From NCBI GenBank assembly GCA_025210615.1, contig JAOARJ010000002.1, forward strand, positions 1 through 64,000: 64,000 nucleotides of DNA, given 5' to 3'. Shown here piece by piece: positions 1-10,062 of the stretch (its first letter is position 1; each line of letters starts with the position of its first letter). The notes below the pieces were generated by a model. That model was given only the letters and a program-made list of their open reading frames with translations, was not told where the DNA came from and did not search any database. This DNA comes from Candidatus Altimarinota bacterium (lineage in GTDB: Bacteria; Patescibacteriota; Gracilibacteria; BD1-5; UBA6164). Made by a program: the position numbers and the translations under genes.

Positions 1-102
1 GATAGTATCAATGAGAAAACGAATTGATGAAGTAGTGATCCGTTTGTAGTGATTTTTGATGATAAGATTCAGACAGATTCGCCAAAATGATTTAAAAACT
101 AA
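1..102 (+). CDS. C-terminal fragment of an unknown protein
   Basis: Reading frame 1 is open from the window edge to a TAA at 100-102 when TGA is read as glycine; 33 residues are visible. Three in-frame TGA codons are used, two of them adjacent. The fragment is polar and ends in a Lys/Asn-rich tail. The gene starts outside the window, so neither family nor function can be given. A hairpin terminator follows within 6 bases, which supports this being the true end. Confidence 0.6.
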
Positions 103-107
103 GATAA

Positions 108-136
108 AAATCAGTCTAGAGATAGGCTGGTTTTTT
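108..136 (+). terminator. Rho-independent terminator
   Basis: A 6-bp stem (CAGTCT at 112-117 with AGGCTG at 124-129, one G-T pair) is followed by a run of T. It ends the partial gene at the window edge. Confidence 0.7.
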
Positions 137-237
137 GGATTTTAAAACTTTTTTAAAAAATCTGTTGAAAAATTAGAGAAAATAAGTATAAATAAAAAAA
201 TGTATTATTATATTTTAGAATTTAACAATAAAAAAAG

Positions 238-1614
238 ATGAATAGAAGAAATAGAATCGTTCAAAAATCATGGAAAGATTATATAATTCCTGTTTTATGA
301 GTATTATTAGTGTTTTTATTAATCGTTAGTTTTTTTGGTTCAAAAGGGGAAACTCCTAATAAACCAGTTATAACTAAAGATGCTTTAGAAGTTTCTGTGA
401 ATGAAAATGTTGACGCTTATGTAATTCACGCTTGAGATAAACAAACAAAAATAGAGTCTTCAGCTCAATTATTCGCCTCTGAAAGATTATATGTAAAATC
501 AGGAACTTTAGAGTCTACTGCTCCTAATTTTAAATTATGACAATTTTGAGATTTAAGATATGATTCAAAAAATAATTATTCATTATTTTCATCTAACTTA
601 TGGTTAAATCCACTTGAAACATCTAAGGTAGAAATGAGATTTTTATCTGTAGATATTCCTTCAAAATCAGTTGTTTCAATGACTCAAAATGATGCAGCTA
701 GTAATGTTTATGTACTAAGTTGAAGTGTGGTTGTAAAAAATTCTAGTTGAACAAAAGAAATAACATTAAACGCCTGACAAAAAGTTTCAGTATTTTTAAA
801 TGAAGCAAAAAAAGAAGATTTAGATTTACTTGCTAAAGTTGAATCAATTCCTGAATATATTTTAGAAGAAGATTGGTATGTAAAAAATAATGCAAAAGAA
901 ATTCTTGCAGCCGCTCCAAATACTTCAACTGAAGGTACAGAAGGGGAAAATTGAGATACTGTTAACGAATGAGAAGTAGATACAAATAATTCTTCATATA
1001 TTATGATTAACACTGAAGATTGAGCTTCAATAAGTAAAGATGAAATAGTTATAGAATGAGAATTATTAAAGCCAAATATTTCAAAAATAGCTTTTAATAA
1101 TATAGACTCAGAAATAAATAAAGAAGAAAATATATTTAAATTAGAAAACTTTAAATTAGAAAAATGAGAAAATGATATTGTCTATAAAGTATACTGAGAG
1201 GATAATGTTATTGTTAGTAAAGGAGTTTTAACAGTATATAATACAAGTGAATGAAGTACTTGAGGATTAGCTCCAGAGGTTACTTCATATCCTATAAATG
1301 CTAAATATGGTTTCAATATTTCAAATCCTTTAACAACAACAGCTAGTTTTGTAACTATAAAAGGTTTTGTGCCAGCTGATACTGTTGAATATATTAAGGT
1401 AAATAATTATAGATTAACAAAATATATTCCAGGAAGTACTTCTTGGAGATATCATGCTGATAGTACTTATGATTTGCTTAAAGATGGGATAAATTTATAT
1501 AATGTAGAATATTTTGATAAAGACAATAAAAAGATTACAGAAAGTCTATTTATTATTAAAAAGGTAGCTCCAATTACTACTCCTGTAAAACCTACAAGCC
1601 CAGAGGCTAATTAA
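238..1614 (+). CDS. Membrane-anchored FecR-like protein
   Basis: 458 residues, TGA as Gly. Residues about 15-32 form one transmembrane helix after a basic N-terminus, so most of the protein is extracytoplasmic. Residues about 140-190 contain a segment of the type VYVLSGSVVVKN..G..EITLNAGQKV, resembling the FecR/cupin-like beta domain of surface signalling proteins. A Thr/Glu/Gly-rich linker follows near residue 230. The second half has repeated beta-rich segments (two GELLKPN / GFVPADT type motifs, as in PEGA or Ig-like folds), and the tail is Thr/Pro-rich. Start ATG lies behind an A-rich stretch without a Shine-Dalgarno site. The FecR assignment is by pattern only; the ligand is unknown. Confidence 0.72.
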
Positions 1615-1626
1615 AAAAAATAAATG

Positions 1627-1655
1627 AAGCTCTAGAAATAACTAGAGTTTTAATT
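1627..1655 (+). terminator. Rho-independent terminator
   Basis: A 9-bp stem (1627-1635 with 1642-1650, one G-T pair) and loop AAATAA run into a T-rich tract, just after the FecR-like gene. Confidence 0.75.
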
Positions 1656-1692
1656 TTGTCAACCAAAAAATAAAAAAAGCGTTAAAAAACTC

Positions 1693-1720
1693 TTGACAGA
1701 AAAAGAAAAATTTCTACAAT
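1693..1720 (+). promoter_or_regulatory. Sigma70-type promoter
   Basis: TTGACA at 1693-1698 and TACAAT at 1715-1720 are separated by 16 bases. Transcription would begin near 1727, giving a leader of about 40 bases before the ATG at 1765 of the frameshifted surface-protein gene. An active-looking promoter argues that this gene is not simply dead. Confidence 0.7.
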
Positions 1721-1764
1721 ATTTTATATAAGTATTTATTATATTATAAATTAAAGATTGGCTT

Positions 1765-2483
1765 ATGAGTGTGAATAAGGAGTCACAAGAAAGGCTAGTC
1801 ACAAGAAAGGCATAAGGAGCAAATTAAGGTGGATATTATTTTGAATATCAGTTTTTTTGGTGTGAATTTTTTGATTAGGTTTTGCTTTAAATGGAATCAA
1901 TAAAAACTCTTGAGAAATTCTAGATAATTTAACATGGTGAGAAATATCTTGATTAACTAATAAAATAGACGTTAGTTCTAATGATATAAAATTAAACTGA
2001 AAATTATATGTAACTTGAGATATCTGCGATTGAGATTGAAATTGTCTTTGAAAATGTGATCCTTGAAAAGAGTGGGATAATACTACAAAGACTTGTGTTT
2101 CAGCATTGCCAGCTGCTTGTAATAATTATACAAACGTAAATTTAGATGCAAGTCATTATACATTGGGAACTTGAAGTACTTGTTATACTAATTGGAATAG
2201 TTGATATTCATGGATAAGATTAACTTGAACTTATAAAAAATTGCGGGATAATTGAGAGCCTTGAGCTCATAAATGTGCTACATTAGCTCCTCGGAGAATT
2301 AAGGAAGATACAAGTTCTTTGGCAATATGAGAAACTATGACTATTACATTTGCTAATAATCGGCCTTGAGGAGAAGAAGTTCGGAAATTTTCTTGAAGCG
2401 CTATAAATTGTTGAAGTTATTATATTTATAATATATCTTCAATGGTTTTGCCTGGGTGTAGTTTAAATTTATGTTCAATGTAA
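1765..2483 (+). CDS. Surface/secreted protein, frame broken by a 16-bp tandem repeat
   Basis: The ATG at 1765 opens a frame that stops at TAA after 16 codons. The main frame (codons beginning at 1782, 1785 and so on) is open to TAA 2481-2483 but has no ATG, GTG or TTG before its membrane segment. Between them lie two copies of a 16-bp repeat; a third copy would join the ATG to the main frame, giving a basic N-terminus, a hydrophobic helix (about residues 33-50 of the restored protein) and a Cys/Gly/Asn-rich extracellular part. After the helix, about 35 residues closely match the protein at 44472-45299 (NSGE..LDN.TW, then KIDVSS.DIKLNGKLYVTG); the C-terminal parts are unrelated. It is either phase-variable and OFF, read by a -1 frameshift, a pseudogene, or a repeat collapsed during assembly. 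Four in-frame CGG codons are present, unusually many. Confidence 0.65.
1781..1812 (+). repeat. 16-bp tandem duplication in the N-terminal coding region
   Basis: Two abutting copies of a 16-mer starting AGTCACAAGAAAGG (1781-1796 and 1797-1812) differ only at the last base. Sixteen is not a multiple of three, so each gain or loss of a unit changes the reading frame. Two units put the ATG at 1765 out of frame with the downstream protein; three would put it in frame. Confidence 0.9.
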
Positions 2484-2487
2484 AAAA

Positions 2488-2516
2488 TAGCTAGAAATTA
2501 ATCTAGATTTTTTTTA
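2488..2516. terminator. Bidirectional terminator between convergent genes
   Basis: CTAGA (2491-2495) and TCTAG (2502-2506) form a short stem flanked by a T-run on the plus strand and by AAAAAA, a T-run on the minus strand. It sits between two convergent stop codons. Confidence 0.55.
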
Positions 2517-3533
2517 GTTAAAAAATTCTTTTAATTTTCATAAAACTTCTGTTTCAAGTTCATAAATACTTGTTTTTTCTTTTGTAAATCAGCTGGCACG
2601 AGGATGCCCTCCTCATCAAAATAATTCACAAAATTTATAAACATTATAATTATCATCTCTACTTCTAAAACTTCATTTTATTTTATTTCATCATAATTCA
2701 TATAATAAAAATACAACTTTGGCTCAATTTATAGTACTTAAAAATTCGTCTATAAAGCCACTTGTATCATCAGTTGTTGTTTTTGTACTTAAAAATAAGT
2801 CATTAGTAATAGTTGTCCAAACATATTTTCAGTCTTCTGATTGCTTTATTCATTCAAGCAATTTTCACCATAATTTTAATCTATTAAATGGTTTTTTCTT
2901 AAATAAATTTAGAATAATATCTTGATGTCTAGCTCCATATCACATAAGTAATCAAGCCACTTCCATAGCGCGAGAGCTAGAATTTGTATTAAAAAAACTA
3001 TTCGTGTCAGTAATTATTCACATAAGTAACATTGTTGCCATTTGTTCGTCTACATATTGTTCACAATCATGTTCAAATAGTAAATCATAAACAATTTCAC
3101 AGGTAGATGATTTATTTGTAAAAACTACATTATAGTCACCAAAACAGGGGTTGGAATAATGGTGGTCAATTACAAAAACTTTTGTTTTTTCAAATAATTT
3201 TTTATTCTCAGTATAAATACTTCATAATTGTTCAATTCAAGCAGTATCCAAACAAACAATGACATCAGGTTTATAATCTTTTGGTACTTTAGTTTCAAAT
3301 TTAATATCCATATTTAAAAAATCAAAATCACTACTAGGTAAATCTTCAGAAAAATATCTTACTTCTTTTCATTTTTTTTCTCATACTTTTCAAAAAGCGT
3401 ATGCACTTCAAATAGCATCGCCATCCATTTTACGATGATTTACCACCATAATTTTATTTGTTTTATTGTCCATAAAATCTTTTATTTCTGCGATTTTTTC
3501 AAAAGTAAGACAATTATTTGCTTTATTATTCAT
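2514..3533 (-). CDS. nrnA: DHH-family oligoribonuclease / pAp-phosphatase (NrnA-like)
   Basis: 339 residues. Family features in order: an N-terminal motif of the type MVVNHRKMDGDAIGSA, which binds metal; CLDTAG near residue 100; the signature VIDHHYSNP near residue 130; a TDTNSF motif near residue 185; and a C-terminal DHHA1 motif GGGGHPRASG, partly encoded by TGA. NrnA proteins degrade short RNA oligonucleotides and dephosphorylate 3'-phosphoadenosine-5'-phosphate using Mn2+; length is normal for the family (about 310-340). Convergent with the preceding surface gene. The start ATG gives a clean family N-terminus. Confidence 0.88.
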
Positions 3534-3696
3534 TGTTTTTATTAATTAAATTTAAATAATTTTTGTATATGTTTTTTCATGTAATAAATCATTATAAATA
3601 AAAAATAAAAAAATCAAAAAGTTTTTGCTAAATTACAAAAAGTATGTTAATATTAAGTTAATAGCCAAAAGTTAATTAAAAATAAAAATAAAAAAT

Positions 3697-5829
3697 ATGC
3701 AAAACAACAAAACAAAAGATATTTTTTCATCTTATTGATGTAATTTAGACTCAAAAAATCCATTAAAATACTTTCTTATTTTAAAAACAATTAAGGAAGC
3801 ATTTTTAGATATAAGTGATAAACTTGTTAATAGTGCTGAAATTTCTTCATCAAGCGAAGCAAAACAAGAATATTTAAACATCATCGCGTCTTATCAAAAA
3901 GAAAAATTTTTTGAATCAATTTATTCGTTTTATCTTGATAATAATAGAATAAAAAATAATTTCAGAGAAGATATTGATATTTATTTTGATAATAGTTTTT
4001 TTAAGGATTTATGATTTTTTTATAGAGTTTTAAATTTAAAAAATAATTATAAAGCCTTATTTAAAGCTATTTATTTATTTGCATCTAAAAAAGATTATTA
4101 TAAAAAATATGAAAAGTGTACAACTTATAATTCAAAAAAGTTTTTCTTAAAATGATATATTAAAGAATTATCAGAGTTTACATATGAAAGAGATTTTTTT
4201 GCTATAATTCAGGCTTTAGAGATTTTTAAAGATTTTGATTTTTCAAGACTAAAAAATATTGAATATGATAATTCAAGAGAAGACAGAATATTATTTATGA
4301 AAAAACTAACTTTGGCTAGTTTAAAGATAAAAGCAAATACTAAATATAGAGAATATTTTATAAATAACTTTGCTAATAATCCAATTATCTATTCAAAATT
4401 TATTGATGATATAGCGACAAAAAATTTATTGGTGCCGATTAGTTGTCTTAGAAAAAATATTTTAAATTTATCAAAAATTAAGATTAATTTTAATTTATTA
4501 TTAGATTCAAGGTATGACGAGAATTTAGAAAGATTTGTAACACAAGCTAGGGATTTAAATAATAAAAATATAGAAGAAAAAATAGAATTTTTAGTATCTA
4601 GAAATGATTATCAGAATTCTCTATCTAATGGTACAGAGAATTGAAAAAATAAAGTTTTTGATTTGACTTTTAGAAGAAGAATTATGGAAGAAGTTAATTC
4701 AAATTTTGTGGATTATGTATTATGAATTTCAGATATGCCACAAAGGGCTTTCTATAAGCTTAAGTCAATGACAAAAGAAGTTAAAACTGATAAATTAAAT
4801 ATTTATGATGATATAAAAAATTTGATTCTGTATATTGATAATTCGTTTTTCTTATCTTTTTTTAAGCCGTTTTTAATAAAGAATTTACTAAAAAAATATG
4901 ATAGAAATGAAAATAAATATTATCTAACAAAATTTATTACAAGCGTTATTTTAGCTAAAAACTATAAACAGTATGAAAGTTTGAATTTATTTTATTCAAA
5001 TCTAGAAGCTTATAGTATAAAATGATTGAAGGGGATAAGTTATAGGGCGTTGCAATATGGTTGGCTTATTTTAGCGAGTTTAGTGTTATTTTTTGTTGCT
5101 CCATTTGGTATAATTATTGCCTTTTGAATAGTTTTATTAAAAGATGCAATTTCAAAGGCGATTGAAAAAATCAATCCAGAAATTAAAATGAATATGAATT
5201 TCCAAATCACTTCTTATGCTTCAGCTTTGTGAGTTATGGCTTTGGTATTTGGAGGAACTGTATGATTAGAAGATAATCTAAAACTAACTTATTCGAATTT
5301 TAAATGATTTATAAATGGTATAACAGTACCATCTTACGAAGCTATGCAGATAATTTCTGATGATTTAAAGAGTCTTAGAACAAGTGTTACAGATGTTAAT
5401 GCATCTATAAAAGAATCGAATAATCTAAAATTTTCTGATATTGATTATTTAAATAATAAATCGCTTTATCAAATAAAATCTTGAGAGAAAAATAATCCAG
5501 AAAATGTGTTTATAGAAGAAGATATTGAATTAAATTCAGCACCAGAAGAATGTAATAAAAATAAAGAAAAAAATATTTATAAAATAGATAGAAATCATAC
5601 TTTTTATGATTATAGTGTAAAATTTGCAAGGGGGTGTAACGCTTATAATACACCAGCAGATAAAGTAAAAACTCAAGAAAAATTACAAAAATTCATAGAA
5701 GATAATAGGGAAGAGTTATTAGAATATGTTCCTCATATAAAAGTGAGAATAAAAACGCAAAATATTCCGAAATATTTGCCAACATTAGAGTATGATTTAT
5801 CTGATTTAAAAAAGAGTCTGTGTGAATAA
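3697..5829 (+). CDS. Large two-helix membrane protein of unknown function
   Basis: 710 residues, low-complexity Lys/Asn/Ile-rich, TGA as Gly. The first 440 or so residues are predicted helical and soluble, with no recognisable motif. Two hydrophobic helices lie at about residues 455-485 and 505-525, followed by an acidic segment and a C-terminal domain with three Cys (ECNKN, ARGCNAY, near the end CE). An N-in or N-out arrangement with a large cytoplasmic domain is possible. No family recognised. It is transcribed alone, with a terminator directly after the stop. Confidence 0.75.
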
Positions 5830-5842
5830 CAGACTTTTTATT
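5813..5842 (+). terminator. Rho-independent terminator
   Basis: AGTCTG (5815-5820) pairs with CAGACT (5830-5835), then TTTTTATTT. The stop codon of the 710-residue protein lies in the loop. Confidence 0.8.
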
Positions 5843-5869
5843 TGACTTTCTTAATATTTTTTGTATATT
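5842..5869 (+). promoter_or_regulatory. Promoter of the micro-ORF pair
   Basis: TTGACT at 5842-5847, 16-base spacer, TATATT at 5864-5869. It directly follows the preceding terminator and drives the unit 5889-6190. Confidence 0.7.
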
Positions 5870-5909
5870 TAATTTGCATTGTAAAACAATGAATGAATTG
5901 GAGGAAGAT

Positions 5910-6008
5910 ATGAAAAAACTTAAAAAGGTTTTTCGTATTGCGTCTGGAATGATTATTCTCTTTTTAGTAGCGGCCATCTTTTCGGTAAACTATTTAAAGG
6001 GGGAGTAA
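5910..6008 (+). CDS. 32-residue membrane micropeptide
   Basis: A short frame with a lysine-rich N-terminus (MKKLKKVF) and one hydrophobic helix (about residues 9-27). It has the clearest Shine-Dalgarno sequence of the window, GGAGGAAG (5900-5907), which selects this ATG over the in-frame ATG at 5889. It contains no TGA codon; both glycines are GGA or GGG, unlike surrounding genes. Base composition is richer in GC than the neighbours. The second micropeptide follows after 2 bases. Candidates are a small membrane regulator, a type I toxin or a signalling peptide; none can be chosen. Confidence 0.6.
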   Translation: MKKLKKVFRIASGMIILFLVAAIFSVNYLKGE

Positions 6009-6010
6009 TA

Positions 6011-6115
6011 ATGAGAGGCTTTTTAAAAAGGTGTCCTTTGGTAATTTTTTTGACTAATGTTGTTAAGTTAATTTTTAAGGGATATAGGGGAATAAAGGTA
6101 ATTTTATCACAATAA
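6011..6115 (+). CDS. 34-residue basic membrane micropeptide
   Basis: Frame beginning MRGFLKRCP with a hydrophobic stretch (about residues 10-22) and a basic C-terminus. GGGGGAG (5999-6005) is a good Shine-Dalgarno sequence 5 bases upstream, overlapping the end of the first micropeptide gene, so the two look translationally coupled. Glycine is encoded by GGC and GGA only; no TGA is used. A structured 3' region with a GC-rich terminator follows. Function unknown. Confidence 0.5.
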   Translation: MRGFLKRCPLVIFLTNVVKLIFKGYRGIKVILSQ

Positions 6116-6131
6116 TTCCTAAATGTCTCAA

Positions 6132-6154
6132 TTTTAAGAAGTTTTATCTTAAAA
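6132..6154 (+). other. Perfect 8-bp hairpin
   Basis: TTTTAAGA (6132-6139) and TCTTAAAA (6147-6154) with a 7-base loop, between the second micropeptide and its terminator. It may be part of a structured 3' untranslated region. Confidence 0.6.
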
Positions 6155-6158
6155 GAAA

Positions 6159-6190
6159 GCCGGACGGTGCAAACTAATCCGGCCTTTTAA
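6159..6190 (+). terminator. GC-rich Rho-independent terminator
   Basis: GCCGGA (6159-6164) pairs with TCCGGC (6178-6183), followed by CTTTTAATTT. Its GC-rich stem differs from the AT-rich terminators elsewhere in the window. Confidence 0.75.
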
Positions 6191-6216
6191 TTTACTAATT
6201 TTTAATTAATATTTTT

Positions 6217-6600
6217 TTATTTTCTATAAATTTCATAACTAACCTTTCAAGATTGTACAGCATTTTTTATAGCTCTTTCATTTTTATTTAACTGTGATTT
6301 TCAGGTTTTTATTTCTAAAAAAATTATTTTTTCTAATTTTCATGTACTAAGCCCTTCAAATACAATATAATCTACTCATTTTCATAAAAACATCATATCT
6401 TTTGGCGTATATTTAAAATCTGGTAATAACGGTGCGATTTGTTCCGTCATGTTTCAAACTAAGACTCATCTAGATTTATTTACAGCATCTTTTCTAACTT
6501 TTTTTTCAATAACCTTATTTTTTATAAGTCAGATAAAGTATCCTATTACTAAAGCTAATAATACTAATATAAATACTATAATATATTCTCTAAATCACAT
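6217..6600 (-). CDS. Holliday junction resolvase-related endonuclease (Endonuc_Holl type)
   Basis: 127 residues. One N-terminal transmembrane helix (about residues 5-24) precedes a soluble domain matching the Endonuc_Holl family: a motif of type GNMTEQIAPLLPDFKY.PKDM, then FLGKGVDYIVFEGLS, then EIKTGKSQLNKNERAI, then the closing AVQSGKVSYE. Acidic and lysine residues of the D-x(n)-ExK core are visible (VDYIVF, EIKTGK). The catalytic role of this family is inferred from sequence relationships to archaeal resolvases. TGA encodes several of its conserved glycines. Confidence 0.82.
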
Positions 6601-6686
6601 ATTTTTTTTGATTAAATGATATTTTTATTTGTAATAATACAATTTTTTAGTAAAATTACAAAAGTATAATTTATAAAAAGTTTTTC

Positions 6687-7430
6687 ATGTGCAAGTTTGC
6701 CTATAAAAATAAAGAAGAGCAAATCTTGATTGATACGCTTGTATCAAGTTCGTTGATTTCAAAAGAAGTCTTACTTGAGATAAAAAAAATATATTATGAT
6801 AATCCATATCATAATTTTTTACATGTTTTATATGTTGCTAAATTAGTAACACTTCTTCCTTGTGATAAATTTAATCTACTTGAAATAAAGAGTTTGCTTT
6901 ATGCTGCGCTTTTTCATGATGCATTGCACACTTGAAAATCAACAGAATTAGACGAATATATATCGTATGATATTTGATTAAAAACTTATTATGAGTTATC
7001 TGATAAGTATGATTTATGAATAATTAATGATAGTATTTTTAGGCATGCAATTTTATGAACGGTTTTTAAAAATAGATGAAAAATAAAGAATAAATATGCG
7101 ATTATTTTAGCTGATTTAGATATTTGAATTGTAGGAACGAATATTATGAATTTTTGTTATTATAATGCCTTTTCTATTGGTGAAGAATTTTGACAAGAAC
7201 CTGAAACTTGGGTAGAAGATTATAATTTTTTTAAATTTTTGATTAAAACAGATAAAAATATAATTATTTCTGATGAAGCTAGACAAATTTTACCGAATAG
7301 TTATACAGTTATGAAAAAATTTATAACAATGTCAAAAGAATTAAAATTAGAGATGTTTAATTATTTAAAAAATAATGATGTAACTTTTGAAGAATTTAAG
7401 CAAAAATATGAAAATATTATAGAAAAATAG
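6687..7430 (+). CDS. HD-domain phosphohydrolase
   Basis: 247 residues. The HD motif set is visible: NPYHNFLHVLYVAKL (metal-binding H-x3-H region, about residues 36-50) and the signature ALFHDALH (about residues 76-83), with RHAILG and LADLDIGIVG further on as the third and fourth metal-ligand segments. HD proteins with this order hydrolyse nucleotides or phosphodiesters; the substrate cannot be told. It stands alone upstream of ftsH with a gap of about 95 bases. Confidence 0.75.
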
Positions 7431-7525
7431 TAAAAAATGTATAAAAACTCAAAAAATAGTTTGTAAAATCGAAAAAATTAAATATCATTTATCAGCTTAT
7501 AAAGTTTAAATTTAAAAATTTTAAG

Positions 7526-9445
7526 ATGTGAAATAAAAAAAGTAAAAAAACACCTAAAAAACAAGATATAAATAAAGATTTTTTAGAAAAATTAAAGAAA
7601 GCAAGTAATAATAACAAAAAACCAAATAGACTTTTACCGTTTATTGTTTTGATTTGAATTTCGCTTATAATAGCAGCTTTTTCAAAAAATTATATTACTA
7701 CAAATCAATATAAAACAGAAAATGTACCAGTTTCTACAATTATTCAAAATTATAATGATTTAAAATATAAGGATATTCTTATTGATGGAAATAAATTAAT
7801 AGCTATTTCTGCGTGAGAAAAAATTACTGAAAATTGAACTGAAAAAACTCTAAAGGAAATTGCTATTTTACCAGAAAAGTATTCCCTATGAGATTTGGGA
7901 CTTAATAATCCTGAGAATAAGACTCCTGTAAGTGTAAAAGATAAATCTGGAGAAAAATTTTGGGCAGAGATGTTACCTACAATTTTGACTATAATTTTAT
8001 TCTGAGCTGTTGCTGTATTCTTGCTTTCAAGAATGAGTGGAATGAGTAACAATGCTATGATGTTCAGTAAATCAAGAGCAAGATTATATTGAGAAAAAGA
8101 TAAAGTTACTTTTAAAGATGTAGCCGGAGCTGAAGAAGAAAAATATGAATTACAAGAATTTGTAGATTTTTTAAAACATCCAAAAAAATATCAAAAAATG
8201 TGAGCAAAACTTCCTAGAGGTACATTACTTGTAGGTCCTCCTGGTACTTGAAAAACTTTGCTTGCTAGAGCTGTTGCTTGAGAAAGTTGAGTACCATTTT
8301 TGAGTATTTCGGGTTCTGAATTTGTGGAAATGTTTGTTTGAGTTGGTGCTTCTAGAGTTAGAGATTTATTTGAAAAAGCTAAAAAAATAGCTCCTGCAAT
8401 AATCTTCATTGATGAAATTGATGCTATTTGAAAGAAAAGATGACCTTGAATTTGAGGTGGACATGATGAAAGAGAGCAAACATTAAACCAAATTTTAACA
8501 GAGATGGATGGATTTGATAATGAAACAAATGTTATTGTTATGTGAGCTACAAATAGGGCAGATGTACTTGATAAAGCACTTCTAAGGCCAGGTAGATTTG
8601 ATAGAAAAGTTACAATTAATTTACCAAATTTAGAAGATAGAGAGAAAATTTTAGAAGTTCATGCTAGAAATAAAAAATTAGATGAGGATGTAAATATGAA
8701 AGAAATAGCGAGTGCGACAGTTTGATTTTCTTGAGCTGATTTAGAAAATTTATTTAATGAATCAGCAATATTAGCTGCTAGATATAACGCTAAAAAAATT
8801 AATGCAAAACATATTCAAGAGGCTTTAGAAAAGAAAATTATGGGATTAACAAAAAAATCTCGTAAAATGAATGAAAAAGAAAAAAATATTATAGCATATC
8901 ACGAAGTATGACACGCTTTGGTATGAAAATTTTCGCCAAATTGTGATCCTGTAAATAAAATTTCAATAGTATCAAGAGGATGAGCATTATGAGTAACATG
9001 GTTCTTACCTGAAAGAGATTCTGTCTTAGTTTCAAAAGCTAAATTTGAAGATGAATTAGCTAGTTTATACGGTTGAAGAGTTGCTGAAGAGATATTTTTC
9101 TGAAAAAATGAAGTTACAACTTGAGCTTCAAATGACATAGAAAGAGCTACAGCAATTGCTAGAAATATGATAACTAGATATTGAATGGATGATGAATTAT
9201 GAGCAGAGAATTTTGCTCCAGATTCTATAAATTGAAATTATTTATGAGCACAATGAGAAAGTAAACAATTCTCTGAAAAAACCCAAGAATTAATAGATGT
9301 TAGAGTAAAAGAAGTGTTATCAACCGCCTATAATAAAGCTAAAGAAATAATAACAAAGAATAAAGATTTACACGAAAAAATAGTACAAGATTTACTTGAG
9401 AAAGAAGAAATGACTAGAAAAGAATTTGAAGCTTATTTTGCTTAA
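7526..9445 (+). CDS. ftsH: ATP-dependent zinc metalloprotease FtsH
   Basis: 639 residues, normal length. N-terminal helix (about residues 33-50), a small extracytoplasmic domain, a second helix (about 155-172), then the AAA module: Walker A GPPGTGKT (237-244, last Gly encoded by TGA), Walker [11 protein letters not shown], second region of homology [20 protein letters not shown], and the protease with HEVGH (459-463, Gly encoded by TGA). FtsH extracts and degrades membrane and regulatory proteins. The first codon after ATG is TGA. This gene is among the best proofs that TGA is glycine here. Confidence 0.97.
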
Positions 9446-9455
9446 ATGAAATAAA

Positions 9456-9482
9456 AAACCAGTTTTAATTAGCTGGTTTTTC
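9456..9482. terminator. Bidirectional terminator
   Basis: AAACCAG (9456-9462) and CTGGTTT (9473-9479) form a 7-bp stem followed by T-runs on both strands. The minus-strand gene's stop codon (9465-9467) lies in the loop. Confidence 0.8.
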
Positions 9483-9962
9483 TTTTTCGAAAAGTATTAC
9501 ATCTCAGGCTTTAAAACTAAAATCTTTTATCATTGCTTTTAATTTTTCTCTTATTTCTTCATTAGATTGCTCTAAATAAATATCTTGTTTTAAAAATTCT
9601 TGATAGTCAATTATTTTTAAAATTTTATTTTTTATTGAAGATAAAATAGTTACTTTAATAATATTTCCTAAATCTTCAATAAATAAAGGGATTTTATCAA
9701 CGGAAGTAATTAAAGTTCAGTTAATAGTTTCTGATAGAGTAAAAATACCGTGTTTAACCCTTTCATCTAGGCCCCAAGTAGAAAAATCACTTGTTCAACA
9801 TAGCAAGCTAACAGCTTTTTGAGCATCTTCTACAATTCCATTACAAGAAAAAATATTTCCAGTTTTACCTATTGCCTTGAGATCAAAAATATTATTTAGC
9901 CCTTCTTCTTCCCCTCCTTTATTTTCTGATGAGAAAAAATCATCAGAAACGTTTAAATTCAT
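9465..9962 (-). CDS. Unknown 165-residue protein
   Basis: Soluble, acidic N-terminus (a Glu/Gly cluster near residues 13-21), no transmembrane helix, few in-frame TGA codons. No motif recognised; the C-terminal half is predicted helical. It has its own promoter, which shares a 17-bp block with the promoter of the adjacent minus-strand gene at 10063-10551, so the two genes may be co-regulated. Confidence 0.6.
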
Positions 9963-10016
9963 TATTTTTGGGAAAGTGAATTAAAATATGATATATAGTG
10001 TATATATATTAACTAC

Positions 10017-10033
10017 TAATATATATTTTTTAG
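10017..10033 (-). repeat. 17-bp promoter block shared with 10586-10602
   Basis: CTAAAAAATATATATTA on the minus strand occurs identically at 10033-10017 and 10602-10586, each over the promoter of one of two neighbouring minus-strand genes. In both, TTGAYT lies shortly upstream. Confidence 0.65.
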
Positions 10034-10045
10034 TAATTAAGTCAA
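10018..10045 (-). promoter_or_regulatory. Promoter of the 9465-9962 gene
   Basis: On the minus strand, TTGACT (10045-10040), 16-base spacer, TATATT (10023-10018). Confidence 0.65.
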
Positions 10046-10062
10046 GTTTTATTTTTTAGGCT

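Noticed and set aside
1765-1812. Separate 15-residue leader peptide from the ATG at 1765
   Set aside because: Possible, but the exact frame logic of the 16-bp repeat and the missing start of the downstream frame make a disrupted single gene more likely.
5889-5909. Earlier in-frame ATG for the first micropeptide
   Set aside because: The strong GGAGGAAG Shine-Dalgarno sequence lies between it and the ATG at 5910 and fits the latter.
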